NCBI RefSeq assembly: GCF_025264645.1
Contig: NZ_CP073696.1
Location: 1,116,001-1,180,000, forward strand
Length of the DNA: 64,000 nucleotides
DNA from: Edaphobacter lichenicola
GTDB lineage: Bacteria > Acidobacteriota > Terriglobia > Terriglobales > Acidobacteriaceae
Direction of reading: 5' to 3'
Shown in pieces: positions 18,396 to 27,405 of this stretch. The notes beneath the pieces were generated by a model that was not told where the DNA came from, did no database searches, and was given only the letters and a program-made list of their open reading frames with translations. Position numbers and translations under genes: made by a program. Positions within the stretch are counted from its first letter, which is position 1. Every line of letters begins with the position of its first letter.

Positions 18396-18853
18396 TCGAC
18401 GTTGAGTGCACGAGCCGCTAACGTCGCTGACTTCTTCTTCCAGCCGCCGACGATTGCGCCGATGAGCATGAGATCGATGAGGAAGTAGCCGGTGTTGATG
18501 GCGAAGATCTCGAGGGTTCGGACCTCGAAGATGTACTCCTTGGCCCAACTGGTGGCTATGAAACCTATCCAGATAAGGATTGCGCAGATGACGCCGCGGC
18601 GGACAGTCTGTTCGCCAGTGGCTTGAATGGCGATGCTGAGGATGGTTGCGGCGATGATAGAGCAGAGAAGAGCGGTTGCGTATTGAACACCGGGCGAGAT
18701 GGTTGTGGTGGTGGCACCTTGCAGCCACTCCATTGTGCGGCCGATACCGTCCAGCCATTGTTTCATGAACACGGTGAACCAGATCGCCTCAAAGAGAAAT
18801 GAGACGATTGCCGCGACGAGGATTGCAAGCCAGTTGAGTTTTATGTTTTTCAT
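18392..18853 (-). CDS. DUF1761-type four-helix membrane protein
   Basis: GGGAG nine bases before the ATG at 18853 sets the start; the frame is open further upstream. The 153-residue protein has four hydrophobic segments (LAILVAAIVSFLFEAIWF, ATALLCSIIAATILSIAI, CAILIWIGFIATSW and FLIDLMLIGAIVGGW) and the layout of the DUF1761 family: a first helix ending in FEAIWFTVFMKQW. Function unknown. The stop overlaps the end of the rhodanese gene. Confidence 0.7.
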   Translation of the reverse strand: MKNIKLNWLAILVAAIVSFLFEAIWFTVFMKQWLDGIGRTMEWLQGATTTTISPGVQYATALLCSIIAATILSIAIQATGEQTVRRGVICAILIWIGFIATSWAKEYIFEVRTLEIFAINTGYFLIDLMLIGAIVGGWKKKSATLAARALNVD

Positions 18854-19067
18854 GAGTCTCCCGAACAGATCCCGTGATGCTCGAAGAATATGCGTGGACG
18901 CAAATGTCAGGCAAGGAAATTTGCTTGCTCCCACAACGAGACGGCAAGAATGCCAAGTCTGAGTTGCGGTGATGTCTCATCGTAGAAGCGTCTTGAGGCA
19001 TAGTGATGGTCCGGCAAAAAATGCGATACTCAGATGAAGGCAAAGAAGATCGGGATTGAAGAAAAGA

Positions 19068-20153
19068 ATGGACGCCCCTGGCGAACTCAACGAAATTGTT
19101 CTTCCGCAGACCGTGGTCGGTCCGCTTACGCGGTCGGCGATCTTTCTGGTGCTATGCGCCCAACAGGACGAAGATGCTTACACGCGCCTGCGCGACTTTT
19201 GCGCCGGTCTCTCCGGGCTGATTCGCGCAGTGGAGTTTCGCGACGTAGAGGCGGGCCTTACCTGCGTCGCCGGATTCGGGTCGGATGCATGGGACAAGCT
19301 CTTCGGAGCGCCTCGTCCCGCCGAGCTTCATCCATTTCGTAGGATTTGCTCCGGGGGACGCGATGCCGTCTCCACGCCGGGGGACATCTTCTTCCACATT
19401 CGCGCCAAACGAATGGATCTGTGCTTCGAACTGGCGACGCAGATCATGGACAGCATCGGCGACATCGTCTCCGTGGCCGATGAGGTGCACGGCTTCCGCT
19501 ACTTCGACGACCGCGATGTGATCGGCTTCGTCGACGGAACGGAGAATCCGCGGGGTGATGCGGCGCGCGAAGCAGCGGTCGTCGGCAGCGAAGACCCGGC
19601 CTTTACAGGCGGCAGCTACGTCATCGTGCAGAAGTATCTCCACGATTTGAAAGCGTGGAATTCGCTCCCGGTCGAGATGCAGGAACGCATCATCGGCCGC
19701 CGTAAGCTCTCGGACATAGAACTGAGCGACGCGGAAAAGCCCGCATACGCACACAACGCACTCACCAACATCGAGGAGAACGGACGTCAGCTCCAGATCC
19801 TGAGAGACAATATGCCCTTCGGGCGTCCTGGCCACGGCGAATTCGGAACGTACTTTATCGGCTACAGCCGCACGCCGCGCGTCACCGAGACCATGCTCGA
19901 AAACATGTTCGTGGGCCGGCCGCCCGGAAACTACGATCGGCTGCTCGACTTCAGCCGTCCCGTGACCGGCAGCCTGTTCTTCGCGCCGTCGGCAACATTT
20001 CTCGACAACGTCACGCCCGACGCGCCCGTCGCAGCGGAAGATGCAAAAGCACCATCCGCCGAACCGCCTTCGTCGCCACCTTCACCGGCACCCGGCACCG
20101 CGCACGACACATCACTCAAAATAGGATCACTAAAGGGAGAGAAAGATGAATAA
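19068..20153 (+). CDS. DyP-type peroxidase, encapsulin cargo
   Basis: The 361-residue heme peroxidase has GFVDGTENP (153-161) with the catalytic Asp of the GxxDG motif, the likely proximal His in YAHNALTNI (about His229), and the conserved Arg in ILRDNMPFG. A TTG at 19056 is an alternative start, but the ATG at 19068 follows GAAGAAAAGA. Beyond the catalytic domain lies a Pro/Ala/Ser-rich linker (residues about 320-345) ending in TSLKIGSLKGEKDE. This matches the known cargo-loading peptide of encapsulins (core xxLxIGSLKG). The stop overlaps the encapsulin start by eight bases, so the pair is translationally coupled. It oxidises dyes or phenols with peroxide inside the shell. Confidence 0.95.
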   Translation: MDAPGELNEIVLPQTVVGPLTRSAIFLVLCAQQDEDAYTRLRDFCAGLSGLIRAVEFRDVEAGLTCVAGFGSDAWDKLFGAPRPAELHPFRRICSGGRDAVSTPGDIFFHIRAKRMDLCFELATQIMDSIGDIVSVADEVHGFRYFDDRDVIGFVDGTENPRGDAAREAAVVGSEDPAFTGGSYVIVQKYLHDLKAWNSLPVEMQERIIGRRKLSDIELSDAEKPAYAHNALTNIEENGRQLQILRDNMPFGRPGHGEFGTYFIGYSRTPRVTETMLENMFVGRPPGNYDRLLDFSRPVTGSLFFAPSATFLDNVTPDAPVAAEDAKAPSAEPPSSPPSPAPGTAHDTSLKIGSLKGEKDE

Positions 20154-20958
20154 CCTCCATCGGGAGCTGGCACCGATTTCTGACGCGGCATGGGCGCAGA
20201 TTGAGGAAGAGACGACAAGAACACTGAAGCGGTATCTGGCCGGGCGACGCGTTGTGGATGTTCCTTCGCCGGGAGGAATCGCTTTTCCTGGAGTCGGAAC
20301 CGGGCACCTGAAGAACATCTCCGCTCCTGCAGAAGGCATCCTCGCGAGACAGCGTGAGGTGAAGCCGCTGGTGGAGCTCCGGGTTCCGTTCGAACTGTCG
20401 CGCCAGACGATCGACGATGTGGACCGCGGCTCCGATGACTCTGACTGGCAGCCTGCAAAGGACGCTGCGAAGAAACTAGCCTTCGCGGAAGATCGCGCTA
20501 TCTTCAACGGATACCATGACGCGGATATTCAAGGCATCCGCGAAGGCACCAGCAACCCCATCGATACACTGCCCGCGGATGTACGGGATTATCCGGATGC
20601 AGTGGCGCACGCGCTGAGCCAACTGCGACTGATGGGCGTCAACGGGCCCTACTCGGTTGTGCTGGGGGCCGAAGAATACACAGCGCTCGCCGAGACCCGC
20701 GATCACGGATATCCCGTGCTCGAGCATGTAAAGCGCATCGTGGACGGCAACCTGATCTGGGCACCTGCGATTGAAGGCGCATATGTTCTGACGACGCGAG
20801 GCGGCGACTTTGAGCTGAACCTGGGACAGGATGTTTCGATCGGCTATCTGAGCCATACCGATTCCGCCGTGCAACTGTATCTTCAGGAGACGTTCGTCTT
20901 CCGAGTGCTCACCAGCGAAGCATCGATTGCGTTGTCGCCGTCAAAGAAATCTTCTTGA
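20146..20958 (+). CDS. enc: encapsulin shell protein (family 1, linocin-M18-like)
   Basis: The 270-residue product begins MNNLHRELAPISDAAWAQIEEE, followed by LAGRRVVDV.GP-like PSPGGIAFPGVGTGHL, the usual start of family 1 encapsulins with an HK97-type fold. Length is standard for the 60-subunit T=1 shell. GAREGTSNP-like IREGTSNPI and DGNLIWAPAIEGAYVLTTRGGDFELNLGQD are further conserved segments. AAGGGAGAG precedes the ATG. It encloses the upstream DyP peroxidase through the C-terminal peptide of that enzyme. Function is probably oxidative stress defence. No terminator stood out after it. Confidence 0.95.
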   Translation: MNNLHRELAPISDAAWAQIEEETTRTLKRYLAGRRVVDVPSPGGIAFPGVGTGHLKNISAPAEGILARQREVKPLVELRVPFELSRQTIDDVDRGSDDSDWQPAKDAAKKLAFAEDRAIFNGYHDADIQGIREGTSNPIDTLPADVRDYPDAVAHALSQLRLMGVNGPYSVVLGAEEYTALAETRDHGYPVLEHVKRIVDGNLIWAPAIEGAYVLTTRGGDFELNLGQDVSIGYLSHTDSAVQLYLQETFVFRVLTSEASIALSPSKKSS

Positions 20959-21159
20959 CCGGAGATGGAGATATAGTCCAGGCTTATTTTCGATCGTCGG
21001 AGACGATTACTTCCGTAGATCTATCGTCTCGCGTGTTAATTAACCAGTAACTTCGGAATGCAGGTCAACTCATAAGGCACTTGTCTCAGGTCAACGTACG
21101 AGAAAACCCGTCACTCGGGCATGGGGATCAGCGGCCGCTCACAAGCTTACTTTTCCGAC

Positions 21160-21831
21160 TTATCGCGGAACGGCGCGAAGGCTGAAACTCGCGATGGAGG
21201 CGGGGCTGGAGTTCGGACGCACCTGGAGCGTGCCGAGGACTTCAGTCGCCGAGGGGGTCTGGTCGCGGAGTCGGAAGACGAGAACGCCGGGCTGTACCTC
21301 TTTGGCAGAGAGCAGGCTGAAGCCGCCGGTCTGCCGTCGGAGCTCGATCTGCGCAATACCCGCGGAGGCGAGTTCGACATTGGGCAGAGCATTACCAAGC
21401 GCGGCATAGCTCTCCTGGTTAAAGGCAGCGAGCCAGCCGTAAAGGAGGCGGCCGGCGGGAGTGTCAGGGATTAGACCTACCTGGTCGCCAAAGCGGGGCA
21501 GGCGAACGAGGATGGTGGGGTGAACGGGGCTGACGTGGTCTCCCAGGCGGGCGGGCACCGGAGCGTCGGCAGGATCGCCGAGGACGATGGTGTCGATCTG
21601 GGATGGATCGTCCTTCTCGTCGTCGGCCGAAGCGGCGGAACGGGCTGAGCCGGAGTTGCTGGAAGTGAGATGTGCGTATCCGGTATGACCCAGGACATAG
21701 AGGACCGAGGAAAGCGCACCGACGGCCGCCACGATGGCGAGCAGGATGGCTCCCGGGTTGAGCGGCTGGCGGCCGGTGATGTAGAAGCGGGGAGCGGTGG
21801 CAGGGACTCCGGTGCGAAGGGGATGCTGCAT
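21160..21831 (-). CDS. membrane-anchored protein of unknown function
   Basis: The frame is open to 21990, but the ATG at 21831 is more plausible: it is followed soon by a membrane helix (GAILLAIVAAVGALSSVLYVLG). The 223-residue product then has a disordered Ser/Asp-rich stretch and a soluble C-terminal part containing TPAGRLLYGWLAAFNQ and a domain resembling the N-terminal region of some acidobacterial peptidases. No catalytic residues can be assigned. It lies 201 bases from the encapsulin gene, convergent with it. Confidence 0.55.
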   Translation of the reverse strand: MQHPLRTGVPATAPRFYITGRQPLNPGAILLAIVAAVGALSSVLYVLGHTGYAHLTSSNSGSARSAASADDEKDDPSQIDTIVLGDPADAPVPARLGDHVSPVHPTILVRLPRFGDQVGLIPDTPAGRLLYGWLAAFNQESYAALGNALPNVELASAGIAQIELRRQTGGFSLLSAKEVQPGVLVFRLRDQTPSATEVLGTLQVRPNSSPASIASFSLRAVPR

Positions 21832-22079
21832 GGGTGAGTGGTCCTGAGTATTCCGAGGACGTCGGGGGCGGAGGAGGTTGGGCGGGTTGGCCACCACTGG
21901 TAGTGTAGACCGGTTGTCATAGAGTTTGAGTGAGCGAATTGTAGGATCGGCAATGGGATGGATACATATGTTGCTCTCCCGAAGCGACACCGAAGACGAG
22001 CTGGTCCCGATTGACCAATCGCAACTGGGAAAATGACGCTCTTGGTCGTCATTTTTAGATTCGGGACCGTGGCTCGTAT

Positions 22080-22240
22080 CTAATCCGCTCGCAATGCCTC
22101 CACCGGGTTAATAGAAGCCGCTCGTTGAGCTGGAATGATACTTGCCAGAAAGGCGCACAGACCCAGAGCAAGCATAGATCCGCACAATACGAGCGGATCC
22201 CATCCTTTCAGGATCCATAGATTGTAATAAAACTTCTCTT
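22080..22240 (-). pseudogene. 3' remnant of a MacB/FtsX-type ABC transporter permease
   Basis: Reading the minus strand from about 22240 to the TAG at 22080-22082 gives a frame that ends WDPLVLCGSMLALGLCAF, then LASIIPAQRAASINPVEALR, then AD and stop. That is the classic last membrane helix and tail of the MacB/ADOP permease family (consensus LAsyiPArRAa.idPm.ALR). The frame is closed upstream within 30 bases, so the remaining ~750 residues are missing. I infer deletion of a larger permease gene. Confidence 0.75.
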
Positions 22241-22357
22241 TTCCGTGTTTCTCTTAACACATGTCTCGAATCCGACGCCGCAAAGCGGAATCGCAAGGCC
22301 AGTATTACAGTTCGCACTGTGCTCGAAGCACAGTGGCAGAACTCCTAAGGTGCAGCA

Positions 22358-23305
22358 GTGACCACTGTTCTTCTCGACGCGCTCGTTCCGATCTTCGTCG
22401 GCCTGCTGTTGGGGTATCTTGCAGGCCGACGAGGCGTGATGGATAACGTGAATGTCCGAAACCTGATCGTGTTCGTCATGAACTTCGCGATTCCCTGTGC
22501 CTTGTTTTCAACCATTATCCGAACCTCAAGAGAAGATCTCGATCAGCAGATCCCAACGGCTCTGATGATCACACTCGTATTCACTGTGCTCTATACAGCC
22601 GGTTGTCTGTGTGCGCGGCGGTCACTTAAGATGTCGGTCTCCGATGCATCGGTGCTGGCTCTTACGATTGGATTTCCTAATTCGGCCGCGGTTGCTCTGC
22701 CTCTGTTTGCGACATCGTATGGTCCGGCATCCAGTGTCACAGCAGCGCTTTCCATCGCTGTGGGTGCCATTACTATCTCCCCACTTACAGTGGCTCTTCT
22801 TGAAGCAGACAAGCAGTCGCAGGGAACCGAAATCAACATTCGCAATGTGTTGCGTAACTTTGTTCGAGCTCTCGCCCGCTCGGTCGTATGGGCTCCAGCC
22901 TTAGCATTGGTGTGCGCTTATTTCGGTGTGCATTTACCGAGCTACGCAAACCGCACGCTCATGACCTTTGGAAGTGCGGCAACCGGTTCTGCGCTCATGC
23001 TTACGGGAGTGGTTGTCTCAGCACAACGCTTTCGTTTTAATAAGGACGTCTTCTGGATGACTCTCATCATCCTTCTAATCCAACCGATCTTCGCTCTCAG
23101 CATGACTCTCCTCTTCCATATGAGCCGCGATCATATTCGAGACATCACGATCATCAGCACAATTCCGGGCGGCTTCTTTGGCCTCGTTTTCGGCAAAAGT
23201 TTTGATGCGACGCCTAAAACGGCCAGTTCCGAATTGATTGCCTCCTATGGTGCTGGATGGCTTACGCTGGCGCTATGGATGCTGGTGATGGCGAAGTATT
23301 TTTGA
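22358..23305 (+). CDS. AEC family transporter (auxin efflux carrier / malonate type)
   Basis: The 315-residue integral membrane protein starts with GTG; AAGG lies about eight bases before it. About ten hydrophobic segments are visible. VPIFVGLLLGYLAGRRG and NLIVFVMNFAIPCALF are characteristic of the AEC family, with the repeat of the helix pattern after residue 175 and GFFGLVFGKSFDATP near the C-terminus. Family members export or import organic anions such as malonate; the substrate here is unknown. It stands alone. Confidence 0.85.
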   Translation: MTTVLLDALVPIFVGLLLGYLAGRRGVMDNVNVRNLIVFVMNFAIPCALFSTIIRTSREDLDQQIPTALMITLVFTVLYTAGCLCARRSLKMSVSDASVLALTIGFPNSAAVALPLFATSYGPASSVTAALSIAVGAITISPLTVALLEADKQSQGTEINIRNVLRNFVRALARSVVWAPALALVCAYFGVHLPSYANRTLMTFGSAATGSALMLTGVVVSAQRFRFNKDVFWMTLIILLIQPIFALSMTLLFHMSRDHIRDITIISTIPGGFFGLVFGKSFDATPKTASSELIASYGAGWLTLALWMLVMAKYF

Positions 23306-23698
23306 GGTCTTGTGGCTATTTATGATGCACCGCGCGTACATGATCTTCTGCTCCTGAAAGGAGGGAGAGTTCATCAAACGTGTATTGCTGAACCACCATG
23401 GGTACAGATGGCAATGAGGCGCAGCCCGTGGGTTGTTGTGCGGCGGGTATGGTGGTAGCCAGAGACGGCTGTGATCAGTGTTAGATACCGCTTTTCGGGT
23501 CCAACAGCCGAAACTCTGCTGAATCCCGTCTGGATCATGTCTGGGTCAAGCGTAGCTTATTGCTTTAGGTCGGGTTGGTGTAGTGATTCTCTCTGCCGGC
23601 GAGTCACACGTTTGGAATCTCTGACCTTTCGGTTCAAATAGTGATCGTCGCCCTTGCCACGATGATGGTGGCCTTCTCTTCTTAGGGTGGGATAAATA
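23306..23698. other. intergenic stretch, no gene supported
   Basis: 393 bases between the AEC transporter and the desaturase (convergent). No frame has a credible product. I see no strong terminator hairpin in it. Confidence 0.4.
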
Positions 23699-24550
23699 CT
23701 AAACAGGGCCGACTGATTCGACCTTCGTCACCTTCACGTCCCAAGCGAGGCCCACCATCCGCAAAGCTGATATTCCATACCAATTCGGATCGAATTCATA
23801 CCATGCCAGGCCGTGACGAGAAGACTGCGGATGAGCGTGATGGTTGTTGTGCCATCCCTCGCCAAAAGTTAGCAGCGCCACCCAAAAACTGTTGCGTGAG
23901 GTATCTCCCGTAGAAAACCGACGCGAACCCCACATGTGCGTGGCTGAGTTCACAAGCCATGTTGAGTGGAGTCCGAGAACAGTGCGGAAGAAGATGCCCC
24001 ATAACAGAAACGGCCACCCGCCGACAGCAAGGAGAATGACACCCAGGATCGTCATTGGCACCCAGTGCCAGCGGCTGATCCACACATGGAATTTGTCTTT
24101 GCGAAGATCGGGAACGTAGGGTAGCAGCTCTGCCGAATCGTTATGCATGGTCTGCCCTGTCAAGAGCCAGCCGATGTGAGCCCAAAAGCCGCCATCGTGA
24201 GGAGAATGCGGATCGCCTTCTTTGTCGGTGTTTTGGTGATGCATGCGATGTATGGCGACCCAAAAAATCGGTCCACCTTCCAAAGCCAGTGTGCCGCAGA
24301 CCGTTAGAACATACTCCATCCACCTTGGCGTTTTATAGCCTCGATGGGTAAGTAGTCGATGGTAGCCCATCCCGACTCCTGCACCACCTGCAACCCACCA
24401 CAAAATCATGGCAACCAAGAAAGCTTTCCAGTTGAAGAAGAACAGCGCTGCGATCGCTCCAAGATGAAAGGCCGCGATGAAGAAGGTTGTCACCCAGACG
24501 ACGGGCTGTGTAAACGTTCTATCGGTCCCAAGATTTCGCAGCATATGCAT
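23699..24550 (-). CDS. acyl-CoA / acyl-lipid fatty acid desaturase (delta-9 type)
   Basis: GAGGAA upstream of the ATG at 24550 sets the start; the frame is open to 24727. The 283-residue membrane protein has the three histidine boxes: HRLLTH, HRMHH and HNNHH, plus three to four hydrophobic segments (FFIAAFHLGAIAALFFF, TILGVILLAVGGWPFLLW). This is the stearoyl-CoA desaturase-like di-iron family, introducing a cis double bond into acyl chains at the membrane. The two-ferric centre is complete. It probably adjusts membrane fluidity. No redox partner gene is adjacent. Confidence 0.93.
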   Translation of the reverse strand: MHMLRNLGTDRTFTQPVVWVTTFFIAAFHLGAIAALFFFNWKAFLVAMILWWVAGGAGVGMGYHRLLTHRGYKTPRWMEYVLTVCGTLALEGGPIFWVAIHRMHHQNTDKEGDPHSPHDGGFWAHIGWLLTGQTMHNDSAELLPYVPDLRKDKFHVWISRWHWVPMTILGVILLAVGGWPFLLWGIFFRTVLGLHSTWLVNSATHMWGSRRFSTGDTSRNSFWVALLTFGEGWHNNHHAHPQSSRHGLAWYEFDPNWYGISALRMVGLAWDVKVTKVESVGPV

Positions 24551-25666
24551 GAGTTCCTCTTCTTTATTGGATGGATGAGGGAGGATGCGGGTATTGTGAC
24601 GTGACGTAATACTTCTGTAAGCCTGCCATGTCCGAAGGTCATCGCAAAGGGGGGGGGGCAGAAAGTATAAGAGAGAGGCAGCCCCGTTACAACTGAGCGG
24701 TTTCGGCAAACTTCCGTATCCTCGCAAAAATTAGCTATGCGCCGTTGCGTTCGTAAGGAGTAGCGTGGCGAGCATGGACGCGGACTCCGCGCGTTTTTAG
24801 CAATCCGAAAAGACTATTGCGATGCAGAGCGATGGATGAGGGCCGCAATTTCGCCGAGGAATCCTTTCGCAAAAGCTTCGGGAGGATGGATAATCAGCAT
24901 GTCTAGATCATGTACGTTTGTACGAGAAAGCCATTCTGTGGGAGATGGTCGAGTGGCATCGGAATCCTTCTTGAAGCTAGTCCTCCACTATGTGGGCTGC
25001 TCCCGTAACGGAAGGTCTCAGACAACTTGAATACTGAACCGCAAGATTGCCTCTTTTGAAGAGATCAAATCATGAGGTATGGGAAGGCCTTGTTCGCGCC
25101 ATGCGTTGAGGCCGTCTGCGAAAGCCGCAATATTTCGGACGTCATGCTCTTGAACTCGAGTGCCACACGAGCTGAGAGAGCGCAGTAAAGAACAACCTCC
25201 AAGTCGGAAGGAAACGGGACATTGTGAGTCTCACGGACCTTGCTCGCGTCCAAGTGAGCGGAAGTCGGAATTCCTTGTGTACCTGTTCTCGTCAAGAAGG
25301 GCACCGCGAGACATGAACATGTATCGCGATCGGAAGATGATTGCGCTTCTCAGGTCTGTTGAGATATCGCAGGTAGGTTTCCCGGCCTTCCGGCATTTCA
25401 ACGCTTTCACTATAGGCGCATTGCCATTCCGCTGGAAATGATTCAAGAGAGTCCGGGTCATGCTCTTACCGGCGTATTCACGTGGACAGCGGCTCGCCTG
25501 AATGGGACGAAATCAGGAAGCCGACGCTTGGCAGGTTCGGAGAATGAGAACGCCATGCGCAAGCTGAAGACGAACGCAGGTCCGCTCGGGTTGGCAGGCT
25601 ATTGGCTATTCAAGAAAAGAGGCTCGGAATCGTCATCTCGTAAGCTTTTTAATATTAGTGAGTTCT
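24551..25666. other. long non-coding or decayed stretch before the tRNA scar
   Basis: About 1.1 kb holds no gene I can support. A run of ten or more G at about 24648-24658 is notable. Short overlapping frames on the minus strand (25065-25304, 25231-25461) share no recognisable family and look like decayed sequence. Confidence 0.4.
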
Positions 25667-25711
25667 TGGTTGCGGGGGTAGGATTTGAACCTACGACCTT
25701 TGGGTTATGAG
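25667..25711 (-). tRNA. 3' half of initiator tRNA-Met (CAT), attachment-site remnant
   Basis: On the minus strand the 45 bases comprise the anticodon loop CTCATAA (anticodon CAT), the 3' strand of the anticodon stem CCCAA, a variable loop, a complete T arm (GTAGG, TTCAAAT, CCTAC), the acceptor strand CCCCGCA and ACCA. The pattern of A72-A73 before an encoded CCA and the CTCATAACCC loop matches initiator tRNA. The sequence on the 5' side does not form the other stem strands (expected TTGGG, found GGTCG), so only the 3' half is present. This is typical of the displaced copy left by a tRNA-targeting integrase. Confidence 0.8.
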
Positions 25712-26285
25712 CGACCCCCGGAACGCGTATGTTGTTGACTTTACGGCACGAATGGCGACTTAAAAGTACCGAAAAGTACGCATTGGACAGGGTATTGGGA
25801 GTCAGTTGGGAGTTTTCTTTGTTCGTCTCCTCTTCGCTTTTCAACAGGCCGATTGCACCCTTGTTGGTGCATGTTTAGGAGAAGAAATGGCGTAAATAGG
25901 CCACCAACCTTTGGGCGGATTTCCCAAGGGTGGCCCTTCCCGCCCGCGCCATATGCGGACTTCAGAAAAACCGCCTTTTTTATCGGGCGCTATTGGGAGT
26001 TCGCGGTCTTTTCCAGTCGCGAAAACAGGCCCGTTTTCATTGAGGATCGTGTCACTTCGCAGCTTACGAACGTTGGGTCGTCCATAGAGTGTGCGCTGGG
26101 TGGTCCCGTAGAGAATATCGGGTTGCTGTAAAAACTTTGAATTGGGGCGAACCTTTAATAGCGCGGCGCACTAGTAAAGGTTGGAGCGACCCGCCAGAGC
26201 GCCACGCGATCGGCCGGGTTCAAGGCGAACGACCGCAAAGTTCGGGAATAGGCTCTCTCCACACAAGGTGGGCTTCATTGAAAAG
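25712..26285. other. intergenic stretch beyond the tRNA scar, no gene supported
   Basis: About 570 bases between the tRNA fragment and the AbiE-like operator. I found no credible gene or integrase in it, although this side is the expected island edge. Confidence 0.4.
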
Positions 26286-26313
26286 TGTCAGAAGTAAGCA
26301 TATACTTCTGACA
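26286..26313. promoter_or_regulatory. palindromic operator upstream of the AbiEi-like antitoxin
   Basis: A perfect 11-base inverted repeat, TGTCAGAAGTA (26286-26296) with TACTTCTGACA (26303-26313), has a six-base spacer and ends 11 bases before the ATG at 26325. AbiEi antitoxins repress their own operons by binding inverted repeats at the promoter, so this is a likely autoregulatory site. Confidence 0.65.
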
Positions 26314-26324
26314 GTAGGTGAATC

Positions 26325-26921
26325 ATGGAACGCCTCACAGAAGCCATTCTCCAAAGGACGAGCGCACTCCCCGAGGGAGCGCCGGTTAGCGCCAAGATGC
26401 TCCTACATCTTGGCAGCCGCCCAGCGGTGGACCAGTCTCTCTCGCGGCTCGCTCGGAGTGGCAAGCTACTGCGGGCAGGACGAGGGATGTATGTTTCCCC
26501 GGTCAAGAGCCGGTTCGGGACTAATGCACCCTCCGCACATCGTCTGGTCGAAGAGCTGTCCGCGCAGCGCGGTGAGGCTATTGTGCCCTCGGGTGCTACG
26601 TCCGCGAATGCGCTTGGACTCACCACCCAGGTTCCCACCCAGATGATCTATTGGACCTCGGGCCGGAGTCGCAAGCTCCATCTCGGGAAGCTGGTGATCC
26701 AACTGGTGCATGTCCCGTCCTGGCAACTCGCCTTTGCCAAGGAACGCGCCGGAGAGATCGTTCGCGCGCTGGCATGGGCCGGCCCGGAGAGAGTTCATGC
26801 GGTTCTGAAGGAGATCGAGGGGAAGGTGCCCCGAACCGAGATCCAGAAGGTCGCGCAGCAAGTCTCAAGGTTTCCGAGTTGGATGGCGAGCGCCTTGAGC
26901 CGGAGTGTCGTCGATGCCTGA
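26325..26921 (+). CDS. AbiEi-type antitoxin (DUF6088-like)
   Basis: The 198-residue product has an N-terminal winged-helix segment (VDQSLSRLARSGKLLRAGRGMYVSP, about residues 32-60), typical of AbiEi antitoxins, and then a ligand-like domain with LVEELSAQRGEAIVPSG. In this type IV toxin-antitoxin family the antitoxin opposes the nucleotidyltransferase toxin without direct contact, and represses transcription. It overlaps the toxin gene by eight bases. The palindrome at 26286-26313 fits its operator. Confidence 0.8.
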   Translation: MERLTEAILQRTSALPEGAPVSAKMLLHLGSRPAVDQSLSRLARSGKLLRAGRGMYVSPVKSRFGTNAPSAHRLVEELSAQRGEAIVPSGATSANALGLTTQVPTQMIYWTSGRSRKLHLGKLVIQLVHVPSWQLAFAKERAGEIVRALAWAGPERVHAVLKEIEGKVPRTEIQKVAQQVSRFPSWMASALSRSVVDA

Positions 26922-27405
26922 TAGCTACTTCCAATTGAGCACAAAGAATCAGGCCAGTGCCATTGCTGCGGCGTCGGATGCCTCTGGCCGCGCGCCTTAC
27001 TTGCTGGAGAAAGACATCTGGGTCGTCTGGGCGCTTTCGACCCTCTTTCAATCTGAGTTGGGAGCCCATCTCGTCTTCAAGGGCGGTACGGCTTTGTCCA
27101 AGGCGCACAAGGTCATCACCCGTTTTTCTGAAGACGTTGACCTCACCTACGACATTCGAGCACTGGCTCCTGAACTGGTCCGTAGCGCTCCCAGCGGCAT
27201 CGACGCGATTCCGCCCAGTCGCAGCCAGCAGAAGAAATGGTCCGATGAAATCCGCGGGGAACTTCTTCCAGCTTGGCTTCGCAATCATGCTCATCCCATC
27301 ATCCAAACTGGGTTGGAAGGGATGAAGAACGTATCCAGCCGTGTCACTGAAGACTGTAGCTTCACTCTTTTACTGCTAATAAGAATTCTGTTGCCGCTCA
27401 ATTGA
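26914..27405 (+). pseudogene. AbiEii-type nucleotidyltransferase toxin, C-terminally truncated
   Basis: The frame starts at the ATG at 26914, coupled to the antitoxin. It contains the toxin core LVFKGGTALSKAHKVITRFSEDVDLTY (residues about 51-77 split over the GGTALSK motif and the SEDVDL metal-binding aspartates), as in AbiEii/Type IV toxins. Only 163 residues are present; family members usually run to 250-320. From residue ~143 on, the sequence (VSSRVTEDC...) does not resemble the family, so the gene was cut at about 27330-27350. The toxin is probably inactive, which would leave the antitoxin as an orphan repressor. Confidence 0.8.

Noticed and set aside
23306-23698. Possible riboswitch in the region after the AEC gene
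   Set aside because: It contains GGAGGGAGAG-like purine runs but no known aptamer core, and lies at the 3' ends of two convergent genes.
24648-24658. Run of ten or more G bases
   Set aside because: Could be a slippage tract, but it lies upstream of the desaturase without evident phase-variable gene, so nothing could be built on it.
25065-25461. Overlapping minus-strand frames of 76-79 residues
   Set aside because: No family, no ribosome-binding site, mutually overlapping; treated as decayed or random sequence.
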